A stretch of 37,077 nt of DNA, from assembly GCA_023441965.1 (NCBI GenBank), contig JAEZNB010000059.1, forward strand, positions 1-37,077, in the 5' to 3' direction. The translations under genes were made by a program, and so were the position numbers. This document shows, piece after piece, positions 15,601-24,365 of this stretch. Source of the stretch: Bacillota bacterium (GTDB lineage: Bacteria; Bacillota; Clostridia; Lachnospirales; Lachnospiraceae). The notes below the pieces were generated by a model, which saw only the letters and a list, made by a program, of their open reading frames with translations, made no database searches and was not told the DNA's origin. How positions within the stretch are numbered: the first letter of the stretch is position 1; each line of letters begins with the position of its first letter.

Positions 15601-17944
15601 CTCCATGCAATCCGAGCTACAGCCCGGTACGATACAAAGCTGTTTTATCTCCGGCAGCATATCCGGTACGGAGAAGGTTGGCGGCCTTGTGGGAGAGCTT
15701 AAGGCAAGCATCGTGCAAAATTCATACACCGACATAAATCTAACTGTCACCGGTGATTGTGCAGGTGGTCTGGTGGGCTTCTCTGACAGTAGTACTGTGC
15801 AATACTGTTACACCACCGCAAGTGTGACCGGTACAGGCGATTATACCGGCGGTTTGGTGGGATCTATGACCTTGGGCTCCTTGAAGAATAGTGTGTCCAT
15901 TTCACCCCAAATCAGAGGAGCTGGCAATGTCGGCCGTGTGGCCGGGTTTACTGCCTCTGCCCTCCGGAATAACTATGCATTCAGCCGTATTCCCGGCAGG
16001 TGGGAGAATAAAGGCTCCGACGTAAAGGATGGTGCGGATCTAGCCTCATCGGTACTGTTCGACGACAGCTTCTGGAGGACGGCGTCTAACTGGGAGGAGG
16101 AACCATGGGATAGCAGTGTTTGGAACTTTGCTGACAACAAACTGCCCTTACTGAAGGGAATGGAAGGGCAAAATGGCCGGGTCGGATTATATCTGGCGAC
16201 GCGGGATATCCGGTATGCGAGAGCCATACCGAGTACAAGCAGCTATATCTATATTGGAAGTCTGAAGCTTCCGACCCTGACCGTTACCTTTGACGGTGAA
16301 TTACTGACGGAGGATATCGATTATACCTACTCTATCACGAGAACATCAGTCACCGGAGGCAGCTCGGATGCAAATACCTTAACTGTGACCCTGACCCTAA
16401 CCGGTATCGGCAACTATCATGGAACGAATCCTGTTACGGTCCAGGGTGAATGGACCACTGACGGCAACGAGGATTCCGGGCTTGGTTCAGGTAGACCGGC
16501 CAATACCGACGATATTGATTCCAATACCTCCGGCATCCCTGCAGCCGATACATCGGATAACGAACCTGTGCAAACGGTAATGCCTGAGACACCAATTATG
16601 GCAACGACAACCGAAGATGGTTCTGCCGGCGCAGTTATCCCGGATCAGGTCATCACTGATGCCATAGCCAAAGCACAGGAGGATGCAAAGGCACAAGGCA
16701 TAACAGCCGGCGATATTTCGGTTACACTGAAGTTTGCCATGCCGGAGGACTCCACAGCTCTGACAACAACACTCTCTCACAATGCGCTGAACAGTCTGGT
16801 GAATGCAGGTGTACACTCGCTACAGTTAAAGGGAGCTCCTGTCTCTCTCGGTCTTGACCTTAATGCTCTGGAGGAAATTGAAGCACAGACTGATGGGGAG
16901 ATCAGCATCTCCATCACACCGGCAACAGAGCTCTCTGATGAGGCAAGCGCACTTCTTGGAGACAGACCGGTTTATAGTATCACCATCAGTTATGTTAAGG
17001 ATGGCAAAGCTGTCAATGTAAGCAGCCTCGGCAACGGAACTGCTACCCTCTCTATCCCCTACTTACCGGGCAATCAAGAGACGGTCGGCTATCTGATCGG
17101 GGTATATGTGGATGCTGCCGGTAAGGTGCATACGATCTCTGACTCGGTCTATGACTCCAACCGTAATCGCCTGCTGATTCCTACCGACCACTTCTCGGTG
17201 TATGGCGTGGGTTATAAGGCTCCGGGCACCAAGCTTGCCGATATCGGCAATCATTGGGCCAAGGAAGCCATTGCATATGCTGTCGGCAGGGGGTTACTCC
17301 CCGGCATCTCAAAAACCACCTTTGCACCTGACTCTGCCATAACGAGGGAGATGCTGGTGACAGCGCTCGGCAAGCTGGCGGGTGTTGATGTGAAGGATTA
17401 CAGCATGAACAGCTTTACCGACGTAGATGCTGACAGCCCCTACCGTCCCTACATCGAATGGGCATTTCATAACGGTATTATGAAAGGGATCGACAAGGAG
17501 CACTTTGCCCCATACCTGACGATCAGCCGTGAAAAGCTGGCAGTTATCCTAATGAATTACTTTGAGCTGACCGGTTACAGGCTGCCTGTGTCCCGTGAAG
17601 CCACCGCTTATGCGGATGCCTCTGACATCAATCGCCTGTATAAAACAGCAGTCACAGCCCTGCAAGAGGCCGGTATCATGATGAGCAGAGCGGACAATAC
17701 CTTCCATCCGACTGCTTCCGTCACCCGAGCGGAGTTCTCCTCCATGCTCCACAGGCTTGTCAAGCTGACCATCGATCCAAGCACAGCACAGGGCTGGGCA
17801 TTGAATGATGCCGGTCAATGGCTCTACTATCAGAATGGCAAAGCCCTTACCGGCACTCAGACGATTGATGGTGTGAAGTATTGCTTTGAGGCCACCGGTG
17901 TTCTGATAACCGACTGGGCAGAGGATGCTGACAGTCTTAGCTAG
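12605..17944 (+). CDS. Giant secreted surface protein: GLUG repeats, SLH domains, cell-wall repeat
   Basis: A 1779-residue exported protein. The ATG at 12605 follows GAGGAGG and starts an Arg/Lys-rich, then hydrophobic signal peptide with likely cleavage after Ala28. Three homologous blocks follow (about residues 198-462, 537-798 and 873-1118). Each opens with an AQLA..A.LVN segment and a GWxPIG plus F.G..DG stretch, then has four GLUG-type repeats such as GGLAGSIYSSTVQNCY, suggesting a beta-helix. Next are a small beta-rich domain (about 1212-1285) and a domain common next to SLH regions (about 1332-1535). Three SLH domains (about 1542-1722) should bind secondary wall polymer, and one choline-binding-like repeat (GWALNDAGQWLYYQNGK) ends the protein. 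An adhesin or surface-layer role is inferred; there is no catalytic motif. Control by the divergent TetR is likely. Confidence 0.9.
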   Translation: MRRHRRKHRTLAILLSVLMLVNMMSVSALGLDHAYGNVQLGSSSDEDQEQTDRLTGTDQLSPDAEEPLSVFDEESPKPDSVDAVSGPAIGKAPIRTGRVTAFEELPEELRWQNTPVPEFPETVSGCLEGEWTLIPVTWEADHAYDITQPQGGLYVFTAFLSEGYSLADDAELPRITVYIPRTAGLKMSRMAVSGATEQPLEITTAAQLAEIATLVNARRNGLELFLLNNTEARVSLKLANDIDLSIYSKGEGWVPIGTSEAPFTGSFNGDGHRILNLTIDRSDMDDQGLFGYMGTGSLIENLGMENAAIEGRSFVGSLAGKVVGGTVQNCYATGGITGHTDVGGLAGGVHSNGSIYNCYTSVSITGLPQGQVGSMMIGGLAGSIYSSTVQNCYVTGSVVGHEGAEGSIYTGGMVGCLYGNGTIQNCVALNRTVSGLYSVGRIIGSWSTEFPVGNSMLSDNIAYAGMTVREEGRSKTLAEGTDRADGLSATAADIKATGFFEALFGDSALTYESGKMPGFGAALDLPVYIADSIDPFFRGGGTSDNPYLIETPAQLAKLAELVNKHSAPYANPGIYYKLQNNLDLSSYGSNYDDGKGWIPIGNFRYNFEGIFDGNGYQIEGLYIRRTHVDDFGVGLFGHVGVGGMIQNLGVTSVDIIAYRIVGGVVGLITDGTIHNCYSTGTVSAIGDFIGGVVGQMRNGTIQNCYSTASFSGYDQSIVGGVVGSLFNSIAQYCYSTGSVTFTSRSVILGGVVGSCNTSSIVNCAALNPNIEGYSVLGRVVGTSTGTLSGNIAFERMEVRDFYTGKVFDIGANKIDGRSESLARITSAGFFETLFEHSQAWLYTKGKLPILRGLVGQSDSLPSHLSGSSNSGYFQGAGTSDDPYRIYTYVDLSHLAMLVNEGSSPFAEVGVYYKLVNDLDLSAYGKEYNDGKGWIPIGTASHPFQGILDGSKKTIEGLYINRSEQSDIGLFGRISNGSVMNLALKDVEIIGKDRVGAIAGSMQSELQPGTIQSCFISGSISGTEKVGGLVGELKASIVQNSYTDINLTVTGDCAGGLVGFSDSSTVQYCYTTASVTGTGDYTGGLVGSMTLGSLKNSVSISPQIRGAGNVGRVAGFTASALRNNYAFSRIPGRWENKGSDVKDGADLASSVLFDDSFWRTASNWEEEPWDSSVWNFADNKLPLLKGMEGQNGRVGLYLATRDIRYARAIPSTSSYIYIGSLKLPTLTVTFDGELLTEDIDYTYSITRTSVTGGSSDANTLTVTLTLTGIGNYHGTNPVTVQGEWTTDGNEDSGLGSGRPANTDDIDSNTSGIPAADTSDNEPVQTVMPETPIMATTTEDGSAGAVIPDQVITDAIAKAQEDAKAQGITAGDISVTLKFAMPEDSTALTTTLSHNALNSLVNAGVHSLQLKGAPVSLGLDLNALEEIEAQTDGEISISITPATELSDEASALLGDRPVYSITISYVKDGKAVNVSSLGNGTATLSIPYLPGNQETVGYLIGVYVDAAGKVHTISDSVYDSNRNRLLIPTDHFSVYGVGYKAPGTKLADIGNHWAKEAIAYAVGRGLLPGISKTTFAPDSAITREMLVTALGKLAGVDVKDYSMNSFTDVDADSPYRPYIEWAFHNGIMKGIDKEHFAPYLTISREKLAVILMNYFELTGYRLPVSREATAYADASDINRLYKTAVTALQEAGIMMSRADNTFHPTASVTRAEFSSMLHRLVKLTIDPSTAQGWALNDAGQWLYYQNGKALTGTQTIDGVKYCFEATGVLITDWAEDADSLS

Positions 17945-17952
17945 TCCATAAT

Positions 17953-17990
17953 ACAGCAAGGTGGGAACCAAACGGCTCCCACCTTGTTGT
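17953..17990 (+). terminator. Terminator hairpin after the SLH protein, possibly two-way
   Basis: ACAGCAAGGTGGGA pairs with TCCCACCTTGTTGT over 13 to 14 positions around a 10-base loop, just after the stop at 17944. The T-run is poor (ACTATATT). It may also stop the convergent ATPase transcript. A second, smaller stem (GTCCC/GGGAC, 18017-18034) lies between it and the ATPase D gene. Confidence 0.65.
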
Positions 17991-18076
17991 ACTATATTCG
18001 CTTGCCATAAGGTCAGGTCCCAGTATACCGGGACTGAAACCGCTGCATGCTTTATATCACTTCTTATTTCATTTCA

Positions 18077-18742
18077 TCAGCTCTGGTACTTCTCTTTATA
18101 GTGGTGAGCCTGCTCCAGCATCATATCCTTCACCTTCATCAGACGGATCTGAGTACTGCGCTCATTCTCATCCAGCTTCATGACGATGAACTTGATCTTA
18201 GCCTTCATCTCGGGTATCATGACATGCTCCAAAGCATTTACACGCCGTCTGGTCTTCTCGATCTCCGCAGCCATCAGCTGACAGGACTTCTCCACCTCAG
18301 CCAGACGCAGCATATCGGGCAGCAAATCCTGCAGGGATTTTACCGCATCGTCCAGATCACTGGAGGTAAAGGCAAAGCCATAAGGATAAATATCATGCTC
18401 ATTCGGGGTCTTGGTCTTATATTCGAATTCCGGAATCTCCACACTCATGACATTCCTTGTGGAAGCCTCCAGATAGACCTCCTGTCTGGGTGCCAGTAAG
18501 GATACATTGATCACCTCATCCGGCATGGCGGATCTGGCCAAAAGAAAATTCTTATTTGCAGCCTTAATTCCCGCTTCTACCTTCTCCCGGAGGACCTTAT
18601 TCTCTCTCACCAGATCTAAGAACTGCCTCATCAGCTCATCCCGCTTGTCCTTCAGAAGCTTATGTCCGCGGGTAGCCGTAGCCAGCTTCTTTTTCAGCTT
18701 GGTCAATTCCATTCTGGTAGGATTTACCTGTTTACTAGCCAA
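18077..18742 (-). CDS. ntpD: V/A-type ATPase subunit D, operon 1
   Basis: A 221-residue coiled-coil protein that forms the central rotor shaft linking the A3B3 head to the membrane ring. The N-terminal NPTRMELTKLKKKL and the following RGHKLLKDKRDEL are typical of subunit D, as is a long C-terminal helix. The start is a TTG at 18742: GGGGGG lies about eight bases upstream and the residues after it (QVNPTRMEL) are conserved in the family, while the next ATG (codon 11) would cut them off. It follows subunit B by 13 bases and is the last gene of the operon in this window; no H or J gene follows as in E. hirae. The convergent SLH gene ends 132 bases away. Confidence 0.94.
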   Translation of the reverse strand: MASKQVNPTRMELTKLKKKLATATRGHKLLKDKRDELMRQFLDLVRENKVLREKVEAGIKAANKNFLLARSAMPDEVINVSLLAPRQEVYLEASTRNVMSVEIPEFEYKTKTPNEHDIYPYGFAFTSSDLDDAVKSLQDLLPDMLRLAEVEKSCQLMAAEIEKTRRRVNALEHVMIPEMKAKIKFIVMKLDENERSTQIRLMKVKDMMLEQAHHYKEKYQS

Positions 18743-18755
18743 CCATCATCCCCCC

Positions 18756-20129
18756 TTATTGCTTGCCATAATACTGATCCAGCAGCTCATCCTTAATTCT
18801 CTTCAGCTCAGTTCTCGGCAGGATGGATAACAGCTTCCAGCCAAGGTTCAAGGTCTCTTCAATATCACGGTTGGCAGTATAGCCCTGGGATACATACTCC
18901 CTTTCGAAGGCATCAGCGAATTTCGCATAAAGCTTATCGATATCCGTCAGTGCTGCCTCACCCAGTACGACCATCAGTTCCTTCGCTTCCTTACCTCTTG
19001 CATAGGCAGCAAAGATCTGATTCATGGTATTGGCATGATCCTTACGGGTCTTGCCCTCACCGATACCCTTATCCTTCAGACGGGACAGGGAGGGAAGAAC
19101 GTCGACCGGAGGCTTGATGCCCTGACGATAAAGATCACGGCTTAAGATAATCTGACCTTCCGTAATATAACCTGTCAGGTCGGGAATCGGATGGGTCTTA
19201 TCATCCTCCGGCATGGACAGAATCGGTATCATGGTAATACTTCCGTTCTTGCCCTTCTTCCGTCCTGCTCTCTCATAAAGGGAAGCAAGGTCGGTATACA
19301 TGTAACCGGGGTAACCGCGGCGTCCGGGAACTTCCTTACGGGCTGCGGACACCTCACGGAGGGAATCGGCATAGTTGGTAATATCGGTAAGGATAACAAG
19401 TACATGCATATCCTTCTCAAAGGCCAAATACTCGGCTGCAGTCAAGGCCATTCTCGGAGTGGAGATACGCTCTACCGCCGGGTCATTGGCCAGGTTGACG
19501 AACATAACCGTACGATCGATCGCACCGGTCTCCCGGAAGGATTCGGTGAAGAAATTCGCTTCCTCGAAGGTGATACCCATCGCAGCAAATACTACGGCGA
19601 AGGACTCCGTGGTTCCACGTACCTTAGCCTGACGGGCAATCTGTGCAGCCAGCTCTGCATGAGGCAGACCGGAGGCTGAGAAGATGGGAAGCTTCTGACC
19701 GCGAACCAGGGTATTCAGACCGTCAATTGCAGATACACCGGTCTGGATGAACTCCTGAGGATAATTTCTGGCGGCCGGATTCATGGGAAGTCCGTTGATA
19801 TCCAGACGCTTCTCAGGTAAAATTTCGGGACCGTTGTCGATCGGACGGCCCAGACCATCGAATACACGGCTTAGCATATCCTCGGATACACCCAGCTCCA
19901 TGCTTCTTCCCAGGAAACGTACCTTACTGTTGGACAGATTGATACCTGCAGAGCTTTCGAAGAGCTGTACCAGGGCATTGCCGCCATCGATTTCCAATAC
20001 ACGGCAGCGACGCTTCTCTCCATTGGCCAGCTCGATTTCTGCCAGCTCATCAAAGGCAACATTTTCAACGCCCTGTACGAGCATCAGAGGACCTGCTACC
20101 TCTTGTATGGTTCTATATTCCTTTGGCAT
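18756..20129 (-). CDS. ntpB: V/A-type ATPase subunit B, operon 1
   Basis: The 457-residue non-catalytic subunit that alternates with A in the A3B3 head. The P-loop position is degenerate (IFSASGLPH), as in all B subunits, and the PSLSRL stretch carries the arginine that reaches into the catalytic site. Length fits the family (about 460). The start overlaps the last base of the A stop codon (TAATG), implying translational coupling and matched amounts of A and B. A GGAAGGAGG-like sequence within the end of ntpA serves as its ribosome binding site. It is about 7 residues shorter than the operon 2 paralogue and clearly differs from it, so the two are old paralogues or separate acquisitions, not a recent duplication. 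Confidence 0.97.
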   Translation of the reverse strand: MPKEYRTIQEVAGPLMLVQGVENVAFDELAEIELANGEKRRCRVLEIDGGNALVQLFESSAGINLSNSKVRFLGRSMELGVSEDMLSRVFDGLGRPIDNGPEILPEKRLDINGLPMNPAARNYPQEFIQTGVSAIDGLNTLVRGQKLPIFSASGLPHAELAAQIARQAKVRGTTESFAVVFAAMGITFEEANFFTESFRETGAIDRTVMFVNLANDPAVERISTPRMALTAAEYLAFEKDMHVLVILTDITNYADSLREVSAARKEVPGRRGYPGYMYTDLASLYERAGRKKGKNGSITMIPILSMPEDDKTHPIPDLTGYITEGQIILSRDLYRQGIKPPVDVLPSLSRLKDKGIGEGKTRKDHANTMNQIFAAYARGKEAKELMVVLGEAALTDIDKLYAKFADAFEREYVSQGYTANRDIEETLNLGWKLLSILPRTELKRIKDELLDQYYGKQ

Positions 20130-21892
20130 TAGGCTTCCTCCTTCCGTACTAAGTTGCTCAATTCATTATTTAAGGCTGTCAGAACATCTTCATATTCCTG
20201 CTTAACCTTATCCTTGCCGGTATATTTGAAACGGCCGATTCTCTCTCTTACCGGAAGCTTCACCAGCTCCTCGATGGACACACCGTTTCTTAAGTACTGC
20301 AGGGACAGATCATAATACTGCAGTACCAGCTCCATTAAAAGGAACTGCTTGTTCAGCTCGGTATAGGTATCGATCTCATGGAAGGCATCCTGATGCAGGA
20401 AGTCCTCACGGATGGAACGGGCCGCTTCCAGCTTCAGCCGGTCCGGAGCAGATAAGGCATCCATACCCACCAGCTTCACGATTTCATCCAGCTCTGCCTC
20501 GTCATTTAAGAGCTGCATCAGACGGTCTCTGTCCTCCATCCATTTCTCATTTACATTGCTGTTGAACCACTTAGACATATTATAAAGGGAATAGCTGGTC
20601 AGCCAGTTGATCGCCGGGAAATGTCTTCTGTAGGCCAGGTTCGCATCCAGACTCCAGAATACCTTAACGATACGGAGAGTCGCCTGGGATACGGGCTCGG
20701 AGATATCACCTCCGGGAGGGGATACGGCACCGATGGCAGACAGTGCTCCTTCACGGCCATCCTTACCTAAGGAGATGACTCTTCCCGCTCTCTCATAGAA
20801 CTGGGCCAGACGGCTGGCTAAGTATGCCGGATAGCCTTCCTCACCGGGCATCTCCTCCAGACGGCCGGACATCTCACGGAGAGCCTCTGCCCAACGGGAG
20901 GTGGAGTCAGCCATCAGAGCTACGGAATAGCCCATGTCACGGAAATACTCCGCAATTGTGATTCCGACATAGATGGAAGCCTCACGGGCTGCCACGGGCA
21001 TATCTGAGGTATTTGCGATCAGGACCGTCCGTTCCATCAGGGACTTACCTGTCTTGGGATCCTTTAGCTCGGGAAATTCATTTAATACGTCGGTCATTTC
21101 ATTGCCACGCTCGCCGCAGCCGATATAGACCACGATATCAGCCTCCGCCCACTTAGCCAGCTGATGCTGTACAACGGTCTTACCGCTTCCGAAGGGACCG
21201 GGAACCGCAGCCACACCGCCCTTGGCGATGGGGAAGAGGGTATCGATAACACGCTGTCCGGTTACCAGGGGCTTATCCGGAGACAGCTTCTGCTTATAGG
21301 GTCTGCCGATACGAACCGGCCATTTATGCATCAGAGTGATGTTCTCGCTGCTTCCGTCCTCTTGAGTTATGACAGCGACTGTATCTGTTACGGTATAGTC
21401 ACCCTCCTTGATAGAGGTGATGGTGCCCTTGATTCCCTTCGGAATCATGATTCTCTGGGTAACGATCTCGGTTTCTTCCACAGTGCCGATGATATCCCCC
21501 GTCTCCACGGCATCTCCCACCTTCATCACGGGTACGAAATGCCATTTCTTCTCCCTGTTTAAGGAAGGAATCTCAACACCGCGCTTCAGGTTCGTTCCGG
21601 TGGCTTCCATGATATCCACCAAAGGACGCTGAATACCGTCAAAGATGCTTCCGATCAGACCAGGTCCTAATTCCACGCTCAAGGGAGCTCCGGTGGATTC
21701 CACCGGTTCACCGGGGCCGAGACCCGAGGTTTCTTCGTATACCTGGATCGAGGCCTGGTCGCCATGGATCTCTATTATCTCACCGATCAGACGCTGTTCG
21801 CTTACACGAACCACGTCGAACATGTTGGCATCCCGCATTCCTTCGGCAACGACCAAGGGACCGGCAACTTTTTTGATGGTGCCTTTGCTCAT
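20129..21892 (-). CDS. ntpA: V/A-type ATPase catalytic subunit A, operon 1
   Basis: The 587-residue catalytic subunit. The Walker A loop GPFGSGKT is at residues 232-239 (Lys238), and the catalytic glutamate and neighbouring arginine are in GCGERGNEMT (Glu261, Arg262). This numbering is the same as in E. hirae NtpA. The non-homologous insertion of about 80 residues that distinguishes A subunits from F-type beta is present ahead of the P-loop. The ATG at 21892 follows AGGTGA at short spacing. Its stop overlaps the start of ntpB. With B, D and the other subunits it drives or is driven by ion flow; whether the enzyme pumps or makes ATP in the cell cannot be told from sequence. Confidence 0.97.
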   Translation of the reverse strand: MSKGTIKKVAGPLVVAEGMRDANMFDVVRVSEQRLIGEIIEIHGDQASIQVYEETSGLGPGEPVESTGAPLSVELGPGLIGSIFDGIQRPLVDIMEATGTNLKRGVEIPSLNREKKWHFVPVMKVGDAVETGDIIGTVEETEIVTQRIMIPKGIKGTITSIKEGDYTVTDTVAVITQEDGSSENITLMHKWPVRIGRPYKQKLSPDKPLVTGQRVIDTLFPIAKGGVAAVPGPFGSGKTVVQHQLAKWAEADIVVYIGCGERGNEMTDVLNEFPELKDPKTGKSLMERTVLIANTSDMPVAAREASIYVGITIAEYFRDMGYSVALMADSTSRWAEALREMSGRLEEMPGEEGYPAYLASRLAQFYERAGRVISLGKDGREGALSAIGAVSPPGGDISEPVSQATLRIVKVFWSLDANLAYRRHFPAINWLTSYSLYNMSKWFNSNVNEKWMEDRDRLMQLLNDEAELDEIVKLVGMDALSAPDRLKLEAARSIREDFLHQDAFHEIDTYTELNKQFLLMELVLQYYDLSLQYLRNGVSIEELVKLPVRERIGRFKYTGKDKVKQEYEDVLTALNNELSNLVRKEEA

Positions 21893-21917
21893 ATTTTTTC
21901 ACCTGCTTTTTTCATTT

Positions 21918-22235
21918 TTAAGTATTGAATATAATATCCGAGCCAACCGCTCGCTCTACGGATTTTTTAACATTGCGGATTCCCAAGCCGGTATTACCGG
22001 AGACTCCGGGAATCGGTATGATTGCCGGAAGTCCATCACTGACATAACGGTCAATCTCCGCTTCTATCTGAGCCTGCAAGGCTTCCGTCACATAGATAAC
22101 GGCATAGCGGCTTTCAGCCAGCGTTTTAAGCTGCTTTACCGCTTCCTCCGGCTCCTTCACCGGATAGGTATCCAAACCGAGGGCCGCATAACCATAGATG
22201 CTGTCACGGTCACCCATTACTGCAATCTTATACAT
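21918..22235 (-). CDS. ntpG: V/A-type ATPase subunit F (E. hirae NtpG), operon 1
   Basis: A 105-residue Rossmann-like protein that binds the D shaft in the central stalk. Typical features are the MGDRDSIYGYAALGL start, AVIYVTEAL in the middle and IPIPGVSGNTG near the end. It overlaps the end of the C gene by 8 bases, so the two are translationally coupled, and ntpA follows after 25 bases. A GAGGG lies six bases before its ATG. Gene order C-F-A-B-D is that of E. hirae ntpC-G-A-B-D. Confidence 0.94.
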   Translation of the reverse strand: MYKIAVMGDRDSIYGYAALGLDTYPVKEPEEAVKQLKTLAESRYAVIYVTEALQAQIEAEIDRYVSDGLPAIIPIPGVSGNTGLGIRNVKKSVERAVGSDIIFNT

Positions 22236-23196
22236 ACATATCCCTCAATCTTTCCCGGATCGCTTCATCCGATATTTCATTTCTTTTCCCTGATAAGAGG
22301 ATCCGTACCGTCTTAATCTCGTTTTCCCTTGCCAGAATATAAGCTGCCAGAGGGGATACCGTAAAGGGATTATATTTCTGCGGACGTATCAGTCTGACGA
22401 TCAGGTTGTCACACCAGCGTTCAAATGCGGAAAAGGAGCTTTTCAATGCCGGTACCGCATCTGCATATACCGTGGTCAGAAGGTAATTAAAGACCTCTTC
22501 TTCTCCTTCCAGCGCAGCTTCGGTCAGCCTCGCGATATCCAGACTTTCGCATCTTGCCAGGGCTCTTTCCAGGAAGGTCTTGTCCTTACCTGTCCGGATG
22601 CTTCTAATGGCTATATTGATATCAGCGGATGCTACCTTCAGCTCAGCATATTGAGCCAGCAGCTCATTTCCGGCTTCTCTGCCCTTCTGATAAAGGGTTT
22701 CCAGAGCCGCCTTATCCAGTATGATATCACAGAGCTGGCTGTCTCCGGTATGCAGCTGAACCTGATAGGCCTCTTCCGCACTGCTTCGCATATGCTCCGG
22801 CAGCAGGGACCAGTCATGAGTTTTTACTGCCCGGTAGATGATCTCCGGCTTCAAGGTACCATTGGAGCTATAGAGCTCCTCCAGGTCAGAGTCGGTATAA
22901 ACCTGCTTGATGGCTGCCTTCACATTATGAAAGTCATTGGTATAAAGGAAGGTGTCGAAGATCGACATATCCTCTACCAGCTCCCGCATGATTTCCCAGG
23001 TCTTTTCCCTTTCTGCCGCTATCATCTGATCCGCATTCTCATCTCCTGCTCTGCCCCAGCCCTTGTCGGAAAGATACCGTAAGCATTCCTTTTCATTCCT
23101 TAGGTTCATCAGCTGTTCCAGATCGGATCTGCCAAGTAGCTGAAGCTCCTTGGAACGGATACGTGCGACCGCATAAGTATATTGATTCACTGCCAT
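22228..23196 (-). CDS. ntpC: V/A-type ATPase subunit C, operon 1
   Basis: This 322-residue protein is the funnel-shaped subunit that couples the central shaft to the K ring. It is nearly all helical, with the family patterns YTYAVARIRSKE at the start and NDFHNVKAAIKQVY in the first third. Length is typical. The ATG at 23196 has only a distant GGAAAGG (about 14 bases), so translation may rely partly on coupling or be modest. This suits a subunit needed once per complex. It overlaps the F subunit gene by 8 bases. Similarity to the operon 2 C subunit (29112-30152) is low apart from the shared fold. Confidence 0.92.
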   Translation of the reverse strand: MAVNQYTYAVARIRSKELQLLGRSDLEQLMNLRNEKECLRYLSDKGWGRAGDENADQMIAAEREKTWEIMRELVEDMSIFDTFLYTNDFHNVKAAIKQVYTDSDLEELYSSNGTLKPEIIYRAVKTHDWSLLPEHMRSSAEEAYQVQLHTGDSQLCDIILDKAALETLYQKGREAGNELLAQYAELKVASADINIAIRSIRTGKDKTFLERALARCESLDIARLTEAALEGEEEVFNYLLTTVYADAVPALKSSFSAFERWCDNLIVRLIRPQKYNPFTVSPLAAYILARENEIKTVRILLSGKRNEISDEAIRERLRDMYV

Positions 23197-23245
23197 ATTT
23201 ACGTACCGTGCCTTTCCTTTGAATTTGTTCGTGCCAGCTTATGCT

Positions 23246-23860
23246 CTATCTGGATGCTGCAGCTGCAGTAAACAGAAAAGCATTGACCTTATCCTGCAGG
23301 TCCTCTCTGGCTGCCGCAAATAATGCATCAAAGGTACAATTTTCTTCTATGTCGCCGTAGATTAACAAAAAGCCGCCCGAAATCCCGGCATCTTCTTCCG
23401 AAACAGTAAGAGCTGCCATATTCTTTCCTGCCAGAGCTTCCTTGATCCTCAGTTCCATATCAGCGGGAAGACGCTTCTTATCTGCCGCTGAGAAGAGGAT
23501 TTTGCCCTGTCTTTGATGGGCATATTTGCTCACCAGCTTAAGAATCAAATCTGTATATTCCTGCTCAGGCAAGCTGTCCAGAGATTTTCTGGCCTTGCTT
23601 ATGATCTCGCTGATCAAAAGCTGCTTAGCATCCAGCAGCGCTTTCTTCTCCTGAAGGGAGGCGGCTGATTCACCGCGGCTTATGGCTGCTTTTACATCCA
23701 TATCGGACTTACCGGCGATTTCTGCACATTTTTCATCCGCTAAGGCTTTAGCGTCTGCCATGATCTGCTCAGCTTCCTGCTCTGCCTGCTTCAGGACGAT
23801 GTCCGCTGCTTGCTTTGCATCAGCTTCAATCGCGTTCAGTATTTTTTCTAATCCAGTCAT
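23246..23860 (-). CDS. ntpE: V/A-type ATPase subunit E, operon 1
   Basis: A 204-residue peripheral-stalk subunit. The N-terminal half is a long Ala/Glu/Lys-rich coiled coil (KILNAIEADAKQAADIVL and onward) and the C-terminal half is the globular part that binds the head. A TTG five codons upstream could start a longer form, but the ATG at 23860 has GGGAG eight bases before it and gives the usual beginning, so I chose it. It follows subunit K by 18 bases. With the coiled-coil protein at 26418-26726 it should form the EG-type stator that stops the head from spinning. Confidence 0.92.
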   Translation of the reverse strand: MTGLEKILNAIEADAKQAADIVLKQAEQEAEQIMADAKALADEKCAEIAGKSDMDVKAAISRGESAASLQEKKALLDAKQLLISEIISKARKSLDSLPEQEYTDLILKLVSKYAHQRQGKILFSAADKKRLPADMELRIKEALAGKNMAALTVSEEDAGISGGFLLIYGDIEENCTFDALFAAAREDLQDKVNAFLFTAAAASR

Positions 23861-23878
23861 AGCATATTCTCCCAACTG

Positions 23879-24364
23879 TTAAATATTTAAACCGGTAACT
23901 CCAATCACTGCGAGTATTGAAATAAGAAGAGCCAAAATCGCATAGGTCTCAACCATTGCGGGGAAAATCATAGACTTACCGAACTGCTCGGGTCTCTTTG
24001 CCAGGATGCCCATACTTGCTACAGAAGCACGAGCCTGACGGATAGCGGATAAATAACCTACAACAGCCATGGGAAGGCATGCTGCCAGATATAATAAGCC
24101 CTTTGCTGCGGAGATATCCATTGTATTGCCACCAATGATACCAATCTGGGATAAGGTGATGAAGGCGATTAAGAGACCATAAATACCCTGTGTACCGGGC
24201 AGAAGCTGAAGAATCAGAACCTTACCGAACTTACCGGGATCCTCTGTTACTATTCCTGCAGCGGCCTCACCGCCCATACCGACACCCTTTGCTGAACCAA
24301 TACCTGCGAATAATGCTGCTGAAACTGCTCCTAATAAAGCGAATACAATACCATATTTATCCAT
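23879..24364 (-). CDS. ntpK: V/A-type ATPase rotor ring subunit K, Na+-type ligand pattern, operon 1
   Basis: A 161-residue proteolipid with four transmembrane helices, that is two fused hairpins, as in E. hirae NtpK. The ion-binding carboxylate is Glu139 (MVETYAI), Gln110 is in helix 3 (IRQAR), and LPGTQ supplies Leu55, Thr58 and Gln59. E. hirae uses Leu61, Thr64, Gln65, Gln110 and Glu139 to bind Na+, so every ligand is present. Na+ coupling is therefore a strong family-based inference. The ATG at 24364 lies one base after the stop of subunit I and uses a GGAGAAAG inside the end of that gene. Contrast the operon 2 ring subunit at 32154-32582, which lacks these ligands. Confidence 0.96.
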   Translation of the reverse strand: MDKYGIVFALLGAVSAALFAGIGSAKGVGMGGEAAAGIVTEDPGKFGKVLILQLLPGTQGIYGLLIAFITLSQIGIIGGNTMDISAAKGLLYLAACLPMAVVGYLSAIRQARASVASMGILAKRPEQFGKSMIFPAMVETYAILALLISILAVIGVTGLNI

Positions 24365-24365
24365 C

